From Saccharopolyspora kobensis (GTDB taxonomy: Bacteria > Actinomycetota > Actinomycetes > Mycobacteriales > Pseudonocardiaceae): a stretch of 64,000 nucleotides of DNA. The DNA lies in assembly GCF_900108315.1 (NCBI RefSeq), contig NZ_FNVB01000005.1:62001-126000 (forward strand), given 5' to 3'. The position numbers and the translations under genes are program-made. Each line of letters opens with the position of its first letter. Within the stretch, counting starts at the first letter, position 1. The notes under the pieces are model-generated. The model was not told the DNA's origin. It worked only from the letters and a program-made list of their open reading frames with translations, and did no database searches. Of the stretch, positions 12,142 through 21,214 are shown one piece after another.

Positions 12142-12180
12142 CTGTACAGTTGACCGAAATCCTTTCCTGTACACCTGACC
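12142..12180. promoter_or_regulatory. Candidate TetR operator: paired CTGTACA repeats
   Basis: CTGTACAGTTGACC (12142-12155) is repeated as CTGTACACCTGACC (12167-12180), 25 bases apart. The first contains the palindrome CTGTACAG. The pair lies between the TetR gene and the CPBP gene, just before the AAAAAGGAG ribosome binding site of the latter. Confidence 0.6.
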
Positions 12181-12195
12181 TAAAAAGGAGCGGAG

Positions 12196-13089
12196 ATGCC
12201 GTCCACGGAGGCAACGGTCGACGCGCCGCGCACACGAGCACTCGCCCGCGGCGTGCTGGGCACCTGCGCCATGGCCGTGGGGCTCGGCTCGGCAGGAGCG
12301 ATCGCGCACGCGGTGCAGAGCCGCACCGGCATGAGCGACACCTCGCGGCAGGTCCTGATCGCAGCGCTGTGCCTGCTGATCACCGCGTCGCTGATCGTGC
12401 TGCTGCGCCGCGCCGTGGACCGCGAACCGATGTCCGGCCTCGGTCTGACCGGCTGGGCGACGGGGCTGCGCACCTTCGCGCTCGGCGTGGCGGTCACCGG
12501 CGGCTCGGCGGTCGTGGTGTTCGGGCTGGGCACGTGGGCCGGCTGGTTCGAGTGGGGACCGCTCGACGCCGCGAAGCTCACCAGGTTCCTGCTGGTCAAC
12601 GCGCTGATCGCGATGGCGTTGGAGGCCTTCCCGGAGGAGCTGGTCTTCCGCGGCTACGTCTACGCCTCGCTCAGCCGGGCGCTGCACCGGTGGACGGCCT
12701 TCCTCACCACCGTCCTGCTGTTCTGCCTCGTCGGCGCCGGATCGACCGTCGTGAACTTCGCGGTGGGCACGCTGCTGGGCGACAACCCGCCCGCGCCGGG
12801 CTTCGCCCCGCCCGGCCAGGACCCGGTCGCCTACGCGGTCCTGTTCCCGGTCTTCGGCACCGTGCTGCTGATCGCGCGCATCACCACCGGTTCGCTGTGG
12901 ACGTCCATCGCCGTGCACCTGACGTACCTGACCGTCGCCCGCATCACCCTGGAGGGCGCCGACCGCGGCACGGGCTGGTCCGCGCAGCCGACCACGCCGG
13001 ACGCGCTGCTGCTGATCCCCGCCTTCCTGCTGCTGACCGCCGTGGTGTTCCTGCTGGTCAAGCGGCGTCCGGTGATCAGCGGGAGCTGA
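12196..13089 (+). CDS. CPBP-family intramembrane metalloprotease
   Basis: This 297-residue polytopic membrane protein has about eight hydrophobic segments and the CPBP (CaaX protease/Abi) glutamate motif EAFPEELVFRGYV (E147, E148, R152). The downstream histidine motif is in SIAVHLTYLT. Bacterial members are putative prenyl-type or peptide intramembrane proteases; no substrate is evident here. An AAAAAGGAG site precedes ATG 12196. It is divergent from, and probably controlled by, the adjacent TetR repressor. Confidence 0.87.
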   Translation: MPSTEATVDAPRTRALARGVLGTCAMAVGLGSAGAIAHAVQSRTGMSDTSRQVLIAALCLLITASLIVLLRRAVDREPMSGLGLTGWATGLRTFALGVAVTGGSAVVVFGLGTWAGWFEWGPLDAAKLTRFLLVNALIAMALEAFPEELVFRGYVYASLSRALHRWTAFLTTVLLFCLVGAGSTVVNFAVGTLLGDNPPAPGFAPPGQDPVAYAVLFPVFGTVLLIARITTGSLWTSIAVHLTYLTVARITLEGADRGTGWSAQPTTPDALLLIPAFLLLTAVVFLLVKRRPVISGS

Positions 13090-13204
13090 CTCGGACCGCG
13101 CCGCGGAAAAAACTTCCGGAAAATCCGTCGCGAGGTGTCGATCCCGGCCCGGCTCGTTCGATGCGTGGGTGAAGCAGGAACCGACCTCCCAGGAGGAGAC
13201 CGCG

Positions 13205-13630
13205 ATGAAGTACATGGTGATCGTCAAGTCCGGCGACGAGTCCGAGTCCGGCGCGCTGCCGACCGAGCAGGAGCTCGCCGAGATGACGAGGTACAACGAG
13301 GAGCTGGTGGCCGCCGGTGTGATGGTCGACGGCAACGGACTGCTGGACAGCCGCAGCGGGGCGCGCGTGAAGTTCTCCGGCAAGGGCCGGACCACCGTGG
13401 TCGACGGGCCGTTCACCGAGACCAAGGAGCTGGTCGCCGGGTACTGGATCCTCGACGTCGCCTCCCGCGACGAGGCGATCGGCTGGGCGCGCCGCATCCC
13501 GTTCGAGAGCGGCGAGGTCGAGATCCGCAAGGTCGCCGAGGAAGCCGACTTCGGCGAGGAGTTCACCCCGGAGCTGCGCGAGGCCGAGCAGCGGATGCGC
13601 GAGCGCATCGCCGAGCAGCACGGCGAATGA
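13205..13630 (+). CDS. YCII-related (DGPF-type) protein
   Basis: The 141-residue protein begins MKYMVIVKSGDE and has the central DGPF motif (VVDGPFTETKELVAGYWILD) of the YCII superfamily. In actinomycetes these small alpha/beta-barrel proteins often accompany ECF sigma factor genes; none is present here and the function is unknown. Start 13205 follows CCAGGAGGAGACC. A GTG at 13169 in frame is less likely. Confidence 0.85.
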   Translation: MKYMVIVKSGDESESGALPTEQELAEMTRYNEELVAAGVMVDGNGLLDSRSGARVKFSGKGRTTVVDGPFTETKELVAGYWILDVASRDEAIGWARRIPFESGEVEIRKVAEEADFGEEFTPELREAEQRMRERIAEQHGE

Positions 13631-13642
13631 GCGAGCCGGGTC

Positions 13643-13673
13643 GTGAGTGCGCAGCCGGATCCCGCGCACTCAC
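13643..13673. terminator. Family B hairpin, copy 3 (convergent terminator)
   Basis: GTGAGTGCGC pairs with GCGCACTCAC around AGCCGGATCCC. It lies between the convergent YCII and epoxide hydrolase stop codons, as expected for a terminator. Confidence 0.75.
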
Positions 13674-13682
13674 GGCCGCTGC

Positions 13683-14831
13683 TCAGCGGAGCTTCCGGAA
13701 GAACGTCCGGACGTCCTCGACCAGCGCGTCCGGTTCCTCCATCGCCAGGAAGTGGCCGCCGCGGCCCAGTTCCGTCCAGTGCACGACGTCGTGGTCGCGC
13801 TCGGCCCAGCGGCGGACGGTCACGTCGTGGGCGGACACCAGCACTCCGGTCGGCACCGCCGCGCGTGGCGCGCTCTCGCCCCAGTCGCTCGCGGAGATCT
13901 CCTCGTAGTAGATCTGCGCCGCCGAAGCCGCCGTGCCGGTCAGCCAGTACAGGGTGACGTCGGTGAGGATGCGGTCCCGGTCGATGCTGTCCTCGGGCAG
14001 TCCCTCCGCAGGCTCGGTGAGCTCCTTGAACTTCTCCACGATCCAGGCGAGCTGCCCGACCGGTGAGTCGTGCAGGCCGTAGGCCACCGTCTGCGGCCGC
14101 TTGGAGTTGCACTGCAGGTACCCGTCGTTGAAGTTCTGCATCGCCTCCCAGCGCCGCTGCTCGACCTCGGTGAGCCCGTCGAACTCGCCCTCGATCCCGG
14201 CCGGGAAGGTGATCAGCGCGTTGAGGTGGACGCCGAGCACGCGCTCCGGTGCCTGCTGCCCGAGCTGCGGACCGACCCAGGCGCCGGTGTCGTAGCCCTG
14301 CACGCCGAACCGGTCGTAGCCGAGTTCGGTCATGAGCCGGAGCAGGATCCCGGCCATCCGGGCCGCGTTCATCCCCGGGCCCGCCAGCGGCGTGGAGAAG
14401 CCGAAGCCCGGCAGCGACGGGACGACCAGGTGGAAGGCGTCGGAGGGATCGCCGTCGTGCGAGCGCGGATCGGTCAGCGGCCCGATGACGTCGAGGAAGT
14501 CCGTCACCCCGCCCGGCCAGCCGTGCAGCAGGAGCAGCGGCGCGGCGTCGGGTTCCGGCGAGCGCACGTGGAGGAAGTGCACGTTCTGGCCGTCGATGGC
14601 GGCGGTGAACTGCGGGTGCTCGTTGATGGCGGCCTCGTGCACCCGCCAGTCGTAACCGGTGCGCCAGTGCTCGGCGAGCTCCTTCAGGTAGGCCACCGGG
14701 ACACCGCGGCTCCACCCGACTCCCGGCAGCTCGTCGGGCCACCTCGTGCCGGCCAGCCGGTCCCGGAGGTCGTCCAGCTGAGCCTGCGGGACGTCGATGT
14801 GGAAGGGGCGGATGTGCACTGCGTTGGTCAT
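13683..14831 (-). CDS. Epoxide hydrolase (EHN domain plus alpha/beta hydrolase)
   Basis: The 382-residue product starts with the epoxide hydrolase N-terminal domain ([19 protein letters not shown]) and continues as an alpha/beta hydrolase. The oxyanion-hole motif HGWPG is at 103-107. The nucleophile elbow is QGYDTGAW with Asp181, where many family members have GGDWG. The catalytic His is in [10 protein letters not shown] (H360). Such enzymes open epoxides to diols through an Asp-ester intermediate. It is a single gene on the minus strand, ended by a family B hairpin. Confidence 0.88.
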   Translation of the reverse strand: MTNAVHIRPFHIDVPQAQLDDLRDRLAGTRWPDELPGVGWSRGVPVAYLKELAEHWRTGYDWRVHEAAINEHPQFTAAIDGQNVHFLHVRSPEPDAAPLLLLHGWPGGVTDFLDVIGPLTDPRSHDGDPSDAFHLVVPSLPGFGFSTPLAGPGMNAARMAGILLRLMTELGYDRFGVQGYDTGAWVGPQLGQQAPERVLGVHLNALITFPAGIEGEFDGLTEVEQRRWEAMQNFNDGYLQCNSKRPQTVAYGLHDSPVGQLAWIVEKFKELTEPAEGLPEDSIDRDRILTDVTLYWLTGTAASAAQIYYEEISASDWGESAPRAAVPTGVLVSAHDVTVRRWAERDHDVVHWTELGRGGHFLAMEEPDALVEDVRTFFRKLR

Positions 14832-15230
14832 GGCCGCAACGCTATGAACCGGTTAGGACAGTTGATGTCCTCGATCCACCGGATCTTCCCCGGAAACCGG
14901 GCTCGGCCGACTTGGATCACGGACGGAGGAGAATCACGTGGGGAAGCGGAGCACAGCCAGCGCCCGCCCGGCACCGCGACGCCGACCGGAACCGCTCGAC
15001 GTGCCGACCGCGGCGATCGCCGCGGGCCGCACCTCGGCGGCATGAAGCCCGAATCCGCGCTCCCCGACCCCCGCACCGAGCTCTCGCGGTTCGGGTCCAC
15101 GACGCGGCACTTTCCCTTCCCGCCGCACTTTCGCTGGTGGCGGCCCGTGAGTGTTTTGGGGGGTTATAGCGCCCCAAAACACTCACGGGTGCTGAACAGG
15201 GGAAACGGAGAGATCGCGCACCAGCCCCGC
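14832..15230. other. Spacer without a recognisable gene
   Basis: Apart from the family B hairpin at 15145-15188, no gene is seen in these 399 bases. Open frames over 14912-15100 exist on both strands, but their translations are rich in Arg and Pro and resemble no family. The promoter of the epoxide hydrolase gene should lie near 14840-14900. Confidence 0.6.
15145..15188. repeat. Family B hairpin, copy 4
   Basis: CCGTGAGTGTTTTGGGG pairs with GCCCCAAAACACTCACGG around GGTTATAGC. CGCTGGTGG before and CAGGGGAAAC after are remnants of the extended arms seen around copies 2 and 5. It lies 42 bases past the SDR stop codon. Confidence 0.9.
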
Positions 15231-15854
15231 TCAGGAGGCGACGGTGAAGTGCTTGGCGCCGCTCGGGTTCTCCAGTTCGTCGAGGACCGCCACCGCGAAG
15301 TCCTCCGCCGAGATGCGGGAGACACCGTCGGTTCCGACGAGCAGCGTCGTGCCGCCGCGCCGGTAGTGGCCGGTGCGCTCGCCGGGTTCGAGCACCGCAG
15401 GCGGGCTCAGGTAGGTCCAGTCCGCCTGGTGCGTGCGGCAGACCTCGAGCTGGTCGACGCTCGCCGCGGCGATCGTGCGCCACTCGGCGGCCACGTAGGC
15501 GGGATCGTCGACGACCAACCGCTCCGGGTCCGCTGGAGTCCTGAGTGGACCTGCGCCGCCCACGACGAGAACCCGCCGGTCGGCAGCCAAGGCCGCGTCG
15601 AGCAGCGCCGTCGTGGTCTCGCCGACCACGTGCTCCTGCCCCGGCGCCGGGCGCGTTGCGCCGACGATCACGTCGGTTCCGGCGAACAGCTCGCGCATCC
15701 GCTCCCCGTCGGTCGCGTCGGCGCGGACCGCCGTCGCGCCGGGCAGCGGTGCGCCGCTCCGGGACGCGGCGGTGACGTGGTGGCCGCGCCGGAGGGCTTC
15801 GGCGGTGATGCGCGAGCCCGCCGTTCCGGTGGCTCCGACGACGGTGATCTTCAT
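15231..15854 (-). CDS. NAD(P)-binding SDR-like (NmrA/BVR-B type) oxidoreductase
   Basis: The 207-residue protein has an N-terminal Rossmann glycine motif (MKITVVGATGTAGSRI) and the layout of atypical short-chain dehydrogenases that bind NAD(P) without the YxxxK pair, including RVLVVGGAG and the SPPAVLEPGERTGHYRRG region. Substrate unknown. Its ATG overlaps the EamA stop by 4 bases, so the two form an operon likely controlled by the divergent LysR regulator. Confidence 0.85.
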   Translation of the reverse strand: MKITVVGATGTAGSRITAEALRRGHHVTAASRSGAPLPGATAVRADATDGERMRELFAGTDVIVGATRPAPGQEHVVGETTTALLDAALAADRRVLVVGGAGPLRTPADPERLVVDDPAYVAAEWRTIAAASVDQLEVCRTHQADWTYLSPPAVLEPGERTGHYRRGGTTLLVGTDGVSRISAEDFAVAVLDELENPSGAKHFTVAS

Positions 15855-16726
15855 GCTGCGATCCTTTCCACGACGGGAGTGCGAGCGGGCAGCTGAGCCG
15901 CGACGATCGCGGCCAGCGCGAAGGCGAAACCGAGCAGCTGGACCGGGCCCAGCAGCTGTCCGAGCAGAGCCGCGCCGAGCAGCGCGGCGACCAGCGGCGA
16001 GAGCAGGCCGAGCAGAGCCGCCGAGGTGACCGGCAGGACGCCGATCCCGCGGAACCACAGCACGTAGGCGAGCAGTCCGCCGACCCCGCCCAGCCACAAG
16101 TAGCCGAGCAGCGCGGGCACGTCGACCGCGGGCGGCAGGCCTTCGAAGGTGAGCGTGACCGGTACCAGGAACAGGCCGCCCGCGGTCAGCTGCCAGCCCG
16201 CGAAGGCCACCGGTCCGACACCGGGCGGTCGGCCCCACCGCTTGGTCAGGACCACCCCGAGCGCCATCCCGACCGCACCGGCCAGGCCCGCGATGACCCC
16301 GACGACGTCGAACCCGGCGTCCGGGCCCAGCACCACGAGCCCCACGCCCATGACACCGACCGCGCCCCAGCCGAACCGCCGCGCGGACGGCCGCTCCTTC
16401 AGCACGACCACCGCCAGCACCGCGACGATCATCGGCTGCACCGCGGCCAACGTCGCGGCGACACCACCGGGCAGCCGCTCAGCGGCGATGAACAGCAGCG
16501 GGAAGAACAAGCCGATGTTCAGCACGCCGAGCGCCGCGGCCTTGCCCCACCACGCACCGCGCGGCAGCGCCCTCGTCAGCGCCAGCGCGATCAGCCCGGC
16601 GGGCAGCGCGCGGACCAACCCGGCGAACAGCGGGTGCCCGGGCGGCAGGAGCTCCGTCGTCACCACGTAGGTCGTGCCCCACACGGCCGGGGCCAGCGCG
16701 GTGAGCACGACGTTCTTCTGGATCAT
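15851..16726 (-). CDS. EamA/DMT-family transporter
   Basis: This 291-residue protein has ten predicted transmembrane segments in two homologous EamA halves (for example VQPMIVAVLAVVVLKERPS and LLSPLVAALLGAALLGQ). EamA proteins export amino acids, metabolites or drugs; the substrate cannot be assigned. ATG 16726 is divergent from the LysR gene, 79 bases away. The downstream SDR gene overlaps it. Confidence 0.88.
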   Translation of the reverse strand: MIQKNVVLTALAPAVWGTTYVVTTELLPPGHPLFAGLVRALPAGLIALALTRALPRGAWWGKAAALGVLNIGLFFPLLFIAAERLPGGVAATLAAVQPMIVAVLAVVVLKERPSARRFGWGAVGVMGVGLVVLGPDAGFDVVGVIAGLAGAVGMALGVVLTKRWGRPPGVGPVAFAGWQLTAGGLFLVPVTLTFEGLPPAVDVPALLGYLWLGGVGGLLAYVLWFRGIGVLPVTSAALLGLLSPLVAALLGAALLGQLLGPVQLLGFAFALAAIVAAQLPARTPVVERIAA

Positions 16727-16805
16727 GCGTCAAGTCTCGGCCGACCAGCATCGATGAGTCCAACACATGTTTGTCATCTGATCCATCTCGGTACAAGATG
16801 GATCG
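16727..16805. promoter_or_regulatory. Divergent EamA/LysR control region
   Basis: The 79-base spacer contains GATGA (16754-16758) and TCATC with ACACATGT between them, a loose dyad of the kind LysR regulators bind. Both promoters must lie within it. Confidence 0.45.
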
Positions 16806-17693
16806 GTGGAACTCCAGCAGATGCGCTACGTCGTCGCCGTGGCGGAGACGAACAGCTTCACCCGCGCCGCGCAGCGCTGCCTGGTCGTGCAGTCCGCGCT
16901 GAGCCACCAGGTCGCGAGGCTGGAGCGGGAGCTCGGCGCGCGGCTCTTCGACCGCACCAGCCGCCGGGTCCGGCTGACCCCGGCGGGCGAGGCTTTCCTG
17001 CCCGCCGCGCGCCAGTGCCTGGACGCCGCCGAGCGCGCCGCGGCCGAGGTCGCCGCGGCGATCGGCGAGGTGCGCGGGCGACTGGCGATCGGCGTGATCC
17101 CCACCGTCGCCGCGGTCGACCTCCCGGTCGTGCTCCGCGACTTCCACCAGCGCCACCCGAACGTCCGGATCGGCCTGCGGGTGGGCAGCAGCGAGGCCAT
17201 GGTCGAGCAGATCCGCGAAGGCGGCCTCGACGTGGCGCTCCTCGGCCTCCCGGCGACCGTCCGGCCGCAGGGCGTCCAGAGCTTCGAGTTCGCGCGGGAC
17301 CCCCTGGTCGCCGTGGTCGCGCCCGAGCACCCGCTGGCCGCCAGCGAGAACGTGGACCTCACCCGGCTCGCCGCCGAGCGCTTCGTGGACTTCCCCTCCG
17401 GCAGCGCGGGACGGGCCCAGTCCGATCAGGCCTTCGCGGCGGCGGGCCTAGACCGCGAGGTGGCGTTCGAGATCCCGACGGCGGATCTGATGGTCCAGCT
17501 CGTCCAGCAGCAACTCGGCATCGCGATGCTCGCCTCCACCTACGTGCCGAGGTTCACCGGGGTGACCACGATCCCGGTGACCGACGCACCGGCCCGCATC
17601 GAGTACGTGGCCTGGAGCCGCACCACCCGCACTCCCGCCGCGACGGCCTTCCTGACCGCGCTCGGCATCCCGGCCGAGCGCCTCGCTGGGTGA
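16806..17693 (+). CDS. LysR-family transcriptional regulator
   Basis: A typical 295-residue LysR protein: an N-terminal winged HTH (NSFTRAAQRCLVVQSALSHQVARLERELGARLFDR, residues about 16-50) and a substrate-binding effector domain. GTG 16806 gives the canonical beginning MELQQMRYVVAVAET; a nearby ATG at 16798 is in another frame. It is divergent from EamA-SDR, the usual arrangement for LysR control of a transporter operon. Confidence 0.92.
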   Translation: MELQQMRYVVAVAETNSFTRAAQRCLVVQSALSHQVARLERELGARLFDRTSRRVRLTPAGEAFLPAARQCLDAAERAAAEVAAAIGEVRGRLAIGVIPTVAAVDLPVVLRDFHQRHPNVRIGLRVGSSEAMVEQIREGGLDVALLGLPATVRPQGVQSFEFARDPLVAVVAPEHPLAASENVDLTRLAAERFVDFPSGSAGRAQSDQAFAAAGLDREVAFEIPTADLMVQLVQQQLGIAMLASTYVPRFTGVTTIPVTDAPARIEYVAWSRTTRTPAATAFLTALGIPAERLAG

Positions 17694-17697
17694 ACCC

Positions 17698-18330
17698 TCA
17701 GTCGGCGACCGCGATCGCGCGCCGGATCGAGGAATCGTCGCCCAGGCTGCGGAGAATGCTGTCCGCCAGGTCCGCGCGGGAGATCTTCATCCCGCCGCGG
17801 ACGGCGCGTTCCACCGCGCTGCGGTAGCGGCCGGTGCGCGGGCCCTCGGTGAGCCTCGGCGGCCGGATGATCGTCCAGTCCGCGCTGCTGGTGCGCACGA
17901 CCTCCTCCATGCGCTGCATGTCGGTCCACGGGTGCTTCAAGAAGCGCCACATGATCGGCTTCACCAGGCGCCGGGTCAGCACGTCGTCGCCATCGGTGAT
18001 GATGCCGCCGTTGCTGACGACCAGGAAGCGGCGGACGCCCGCCGCGCCCATCGCCTCGAGGATGCTGGCCGTGCTGTCGGTCTGCACCGCGGTCGGGTTC
18101 CGCAGGCTCGTCGAGCCGATCGCCGAGATGACGGCGTCCCGGCCGGCGACGTGCGGCCGGATGTCCGCGGGGTCCATGACGTCGGCCCGGACGACCGCCA
18201 GCTCGGGGTGCTCGCGGGTGACCTTCGCCGGATCCCGCACCACCGCGGTCACCTGGTGCCCGGCCGACAAGGCCTGTTCGATCAGGTGCTTCCCGGTTCC
18301 GCCGGTCGCCCCGAAGATCGTGATCCGCAT
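17698..18330 (-). CDS. NAD(P)-binding SDR-like oxidoreductase
   Basis: The 210-residue protein begins with the Rossmann motif MRITIFGATGGTGKHL and has the NAD(P)-binding NmrA-like organisation (GRDAVISAIGS, RFLVVSNGG, ADWTIIRPPRLTEGP). It is a paralogue in type of the SDR at 15231. ATG 18330 follows AAGGGGTGG. The gene is divergent from a TetR repressor with two operator-like dyads between them and ends 4 bases from the LysR gene stop. Confidence 0.86.
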   Translation of the reverse strand: MRITIFGATGGTGKHLIEQALSAGHQVTAVVRDPAKVTREHPELAVVRADVMDPADIRPHVAGRDAVISAIGSTSLRNPTAVQTDSTASILEAMGAAGVRRFLVVSNGGIITDGDDVLTRRLVKPIMWRFLKHPWTDMQRMEEVVRTSSADWTIIRPPRLTEGPRTGRYRSAVERAVRGGMKISRADLADSILRSLGDDSSIRRAIAVAD

Positions 18331-18343
18331 CGTTCCACCCCTT

Positions 18344-18391
18344 GGTTGGTGAGTGCCCACTAACTACTATCGTCAGTGAACGCTCACCAAC
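18344..18391. promoter_or_regulatory. TetR operator dyads
   Basis: TTGGTGAGTG (18344-18353) is mirrored by CGCTCACCAA (18381-18390). Inside are two smaller dyads, AGTGCCCACT and GTGAACGCTCAC. They lie between the SDR and TetR genes, just 5' of both starts, as for an autoregulated TetR operator. Confidence 0.65.
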
Positions 18392-18413
18392 CTGTCAACC
18401 GAGGGAGGCCGCC

Positions 18414-18989
18414 GTGGGAACCCGGGACCGGATGCTCGACGCCGCCGCGCACGTGATGCGCACGCGCGGCATGGCGCGCGCCACCACCAAGGAGATCGCC
18501 AAGGAGTCCGGTTTCTCGGAAGCCGCGCTGTACAAGCACTTCCGCGACAAGACGGACCTGTTCCTCGCGGTGCTCCAGGAACGCGCGCCGGGCAACCTGC
18601 GCGCGCTGCTCACCGGCCTGACCGACCGGGCGGGCAAGGGCGAGCTGCGAGCGGTCCTCGAAGAGGTCGCGACCGAGGCGCTCGACTTCTACACCGAGAC
18701 CTTCCCGATGGCGGCCTCGGTCTTCTCCGAGCAGACGCTGTTCACCGCCCACCGCAAGGCATTGCAGGAACGGGGCATGGGCCCGAACGCGGTCCGCGAA
18801 GCCCTCGCTGCCTACCTGAAGGCGGAACAGCGGGCGGGAGCCCTCGACCCGGGAGCGGACCCGGACGCGACGGCGGCCCTCCTCCTCGGCGCCTGCTTCC
18901 AGAGCGCCTTCCTCACCCACTTCACCGACGCCCCGAACCCGGCCCCGACCGACCTCGTCCGAACCCTCCTCCAGCCCCTGGTCCCCTGA
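18414..18989 (+). CDS. TetR-family repressor
   Basis: The 191-residue protein has a strong TetR HTH (MARATTKEIAKESGFSEAALYKHFRDKTDLF). GTG 18414 is chosen because GAGGGAGG lies 6 bases upstream and the translation starts VGTRDRMLDAAAHV, the normal family N-terminus; an earlier in-frame start at 18342 would cover the operator. Likely target: itself and the divergent SDR gene. Confidence 0.9.
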   Translation: MGTRDRMLDAAAHVMRTRGMARATTKEIAKESGFSEAALYKHFRDKTDLFLAVLQERAPGNLRALLTGLTDRAGKGELRAVLEEVATEALDFYTETFPMAASVFSEQTLFTAHRKALQERGMGPNAVREALAAYLKAEQRAGALDPGADPDATAALLLGACFQSAFLTHFTDAPNPAPTDLVRTLLQPLVP

Positions 18990-19035
18990 ACTCGTCGGAG
19001 CTCGGTGCGATGCTCCCGGGGACGAGGAGGTCCTG

Positions 19036-19581
19036 ATGGCTGATTCCACGCCGAGCACGTCGCAGCGGTGGACGGAGGGCGAGGCGCGGCGGGAACCGCC
19101 CCCGACCGGGTCGGAGATCGAGCTGTTGAGCGGATTCCTCGACTGGCACCGGGAAACGCTGGCGCTCAAGTGCGCCGGGGTGCCGACCGACCGGTTGTCC
19201 GCCCGGCTGATCGAACCCTCCGCGCTGACGCTGCACGGACTCGTCCGGCACCTGGCCGCGGTGGAGCGGTGGTGGTTCCGCATCCAGTTCGCGCAGCAGG
19301 ACGTGCCGCTGCTCCACTACTCCGACGACGACCCCGACCAGGACTTCGAAGACCTGAGCGGGAACTTCGCCGAAGCGCTGGAGATCTGGCGCGCGGAGTG
19401 CGCGAAGTCGCGCGAGATCGTGGCCGCAACGCCCTCGCCGGAAGCGACCGGCATCCGCCGCTCTACCGGCGAACCGATCTCCTTGCGCTTCGTCATGCTG
19501 AACCTGATAGCCGAATACGCCCGCCACAACGGCCACGCCGACCTCCTGCGCGAACGCATCGACGGCAACACAGGCATGTGA
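19036..19581 (+). CDS. DinB-superfamily (DUF664) protein
   Basis: The 181-residue protein is a DinB-like four-helix bundle. HGLVRHLAAVERWWF and the C-terminal YARHNGHADLLRERIDG carry the conserved metal-binding histidines of the DUF664 branch. Related actinobacterial proteins are often mycothiol- or bacillithiol-linked transferases, but this is inference here. AGGAGG precedes ATG 19036. Confidence 0.88.
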   Translation: MADSTPSTSQRWTEGEARREPPPTGSEIELLSGFLDWHRETLALKCAGVPTDRLSARLIEPSALTLHGLVRHLAAVERWWFRIQFAQQDVPLLHYSDDDPDQDFEDLSGNFAEALEIWRAECAKSREIVAATPSPEATGIRRSTGEPISLRFVMLNLIAEYARHNGHADLLRERIDGNTGM

Positions 19582-19642
19582 TCCCGGCACAGGCCATGGG
19601 GAACAACATCGCTGATGCCACTAGCTGGGCGATCTACGACGA

Positions 19643-19671
19643 CTACGGCCGCCCGGTTCGGGCGGCCGTAG
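19643..19671. terminator. Strong convergent hairpin
   Basis: CTACGGCCGCCCG (19643-19655) pairs perfectly with CGGGCGGCCGTAG (19659-19671) around GTT. It lies between the convergent DinB and M20 genes. The rest of 19582-19800 shows no gene. Confidence 0.85.
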
Positions 19672-19800
19672 GACTTGCTGCACCGTGTACAGCCGTTGTC
19701 GTTGGCCCCTGGAACGAAGCCCGGAGCGGAGGCCCGGCGAAACTCGATCGCACTCGTCGTCGTGCAATCCGTGACGCTGCGACTCCTCGCGACACCGAGG

Positions 19801-21060
19801 TCAGCGCGGGTCGAGCCAGGCGAGCGCTGCGGTGGCCATCGCGGTCACTCCGGTGGTCAGGGTCGGCTCGACCACCGGGGCGAAGAACGGCGAGTGGTTG
19901 GACGGGACGTCCCGGCTCAGCGTGCCCGCTTCGCGGGCCGCCAGGTACTTGCCGCGCTCGACTCCGCCGAAGAACCAGTAGCAGGTCGGCACTCCGGCCG
20001 CCGTGCCGAACAGGCCGACGTCCTCGCTGCCGGTGACCGGATCCAGCGCCAGAACCCGTTCCGCGCCGAGCTGCTCGCACAGCGCCTTCGTCGTGCGGTC
20101 GGTCGCCTGCGGGTCGTTGACCAGCACCGGGAAGTCCGTCAGCCGCTCGAACTCGGGTTCGCGCTCGGCACCGGAGGCGATCGCTTCGGCCCGCACGATG
20201 CGCTCGACGGCCGCGATCAGCCGCTCGCGGACGGCTTCGTCGAAGGAGCGGATGTTGACCCGGAGCTCGGCCTGGTCCGGGATGATGTTGTCCTTGGTGC
20301 CCGCCCGAATCGAGCCGACGGTGACCACGGCGGTGTCGCGGGCGGAGACCTCGCGGGACACCACGGTCTGCAGCCGCAGCACCGTCGCCGAGGCCATCAC
20401 CACCGGGTCGATGGCGTTCTCCGGCTGCGAGCCGTGCGCGCCGCGGCCGAACATGGTGATCTTCAAGGCATCGGCCGCCGACATGCTGGGGCCGCTGATC
20501 ATGCCCACGGTGCCCGCCGGGAACGGGAAGACGTGCTGGCCCAGGCACACGTCGGGCCGCGGGAAGCGCTCCAGGAGACCGTCGTCGAGCATCGCCTGCG
20601 CGCCTGCCCCGATCTCCTCCGCGGGCTGGAACACCGCCACCACCGTGCCGGACCACTGCTCGCGGGCGCTGACCAGCAGGTCGAGCGCGCCGAGCTGGCA
20701 GGTGACGTGCATGTCGTGACCGCAGGCGTGCATCACCGGCACGTCGTGGCCGTCCGGATCGGTGCCGCGCTGCGTGCTGGCGTAGTCGAGGCCGGTCTGC
20801 TCCTGCACCGGCAGCGCGTCGAAGTCCGCGCGCAGCAGCACCGTCGGGCCGTCGCCGTTGCGGAGCACTCCCACGACACCGGTTCGGCCGACGCCGGTGG
20901 TGACCTCCAGGCCCAGCACCTCCAGGCGCCGCGCGACCTCGGCCGCGGTGCGGTGCTCGGCGAAGGACAGCTCCGGATGGGCGTGCAGATCCTCGTAGAG
21001 CGCGGTGAGATCGCCCCGGATGTCGTCGATTCGCCGCAGCACAGCACCCAGATCGCCCAC
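19801..21060 (-). CDS. M20-family amidohydrolase (hippurate hydrolase type)
   Basis: The 419-residue enzyme has the M20D layout: RADFDALP, the metal-binding HACGHDMHV, FQPAEEIGAGAQAML with the catalytic Glu pair, QHVFPFPAGTVG, and a C-terminal EDVGLFG/NHSPFF segment. Family members hydrolyse N-acyl or N-aryl amino acids. GTG 21060 is selected because GGGAGG lies 5 bases upstream; longer in-frame readings run into the family B hairpin. The neighbouring Ntn acylase also acts on acyl amides, suggesting acyl-amino-acid turnover, but they have separate transcription signals. Confidence 0.88.
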   Translation of the reverse strand: MGDLGAVLRRIDDIRGDLTALYEDLHAHPELSFAEHRTAAEVARRLEVLGLEVTTGVGRTGVVGVLRNGDGPTVLLRADFDALPVQEQTGLDYASTQRGTDPDGHDVPVMHACGHDMHVTCQLGALDLLVSAREQWSGTVVAVFQPAEEIGAGAQAMLDDGLLERFPRPDVCLGQHVFPFPAGTVGMISGPSMSAADALKITMFGRGAHGSQPENAIDPVVMASATVLRLQTVVSREVSARDTAVVTVGSIRAGTKDNIIPDQAELRVNIRSFDEAVRERLIAAVERIVRAEAIASGAEREPEFERLTDFPVLVNDPQATDRTTKALCEQLGAERVLALDPVTGSEDVGLFGTAAGVPTCYWFFGGVERGKYLAAREAGTLSRDVPSNHSPFFAPVVEPTLTTGVTAMATAALAWLDPR

Positions 21061-21125
21061 AACAACCTCCCGTTCGCAGTTCCCGCGATGTTCCCACGCC
21101 GAACACCGTTTCCGCTGGTCACGAT

Positions 21126-21169
21126 CCGTGAGTGTTTTGGGGCGCCAGGACACCCCGAAACACTCACGG
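21126..21169. repeat. Family B hairpin, copy 5 (extended arms)
   Basis: CCGTGAGTGTTTTGGGG pairs with CCCCGAAACACTCACGG around CGCCAGGACA. The outer arms GTTTCCGCTGGT (21108-21119) and ACCAGCGGAAC (21176-21186) make a palindrome of about 80 bp. It follows the acylase stop on the minus strand. Confidence 0.9.
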
Positions 21170-21214
21170 GCCATCACCAGCGGAACGACTCCCACCGACC
21201 GAGGGTTGGTCCGC

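Noticed and set aside
11020-14742. A 1240-codon minus-strand frame spanning AraC, TetR, CPBP, YCII and part of the epoxide hydrolase
   Set aside because: It only joins the true AraC reading frame to shadows of other genes; AraC starts at GTG 11463.
14828-15169. Small ORFs on both strands in the epoxide hydrolase/SDR spacer
   Set aside because: Arg/Pro-rich translations, no ribosome binding sites and overlap with the family B hairpin.
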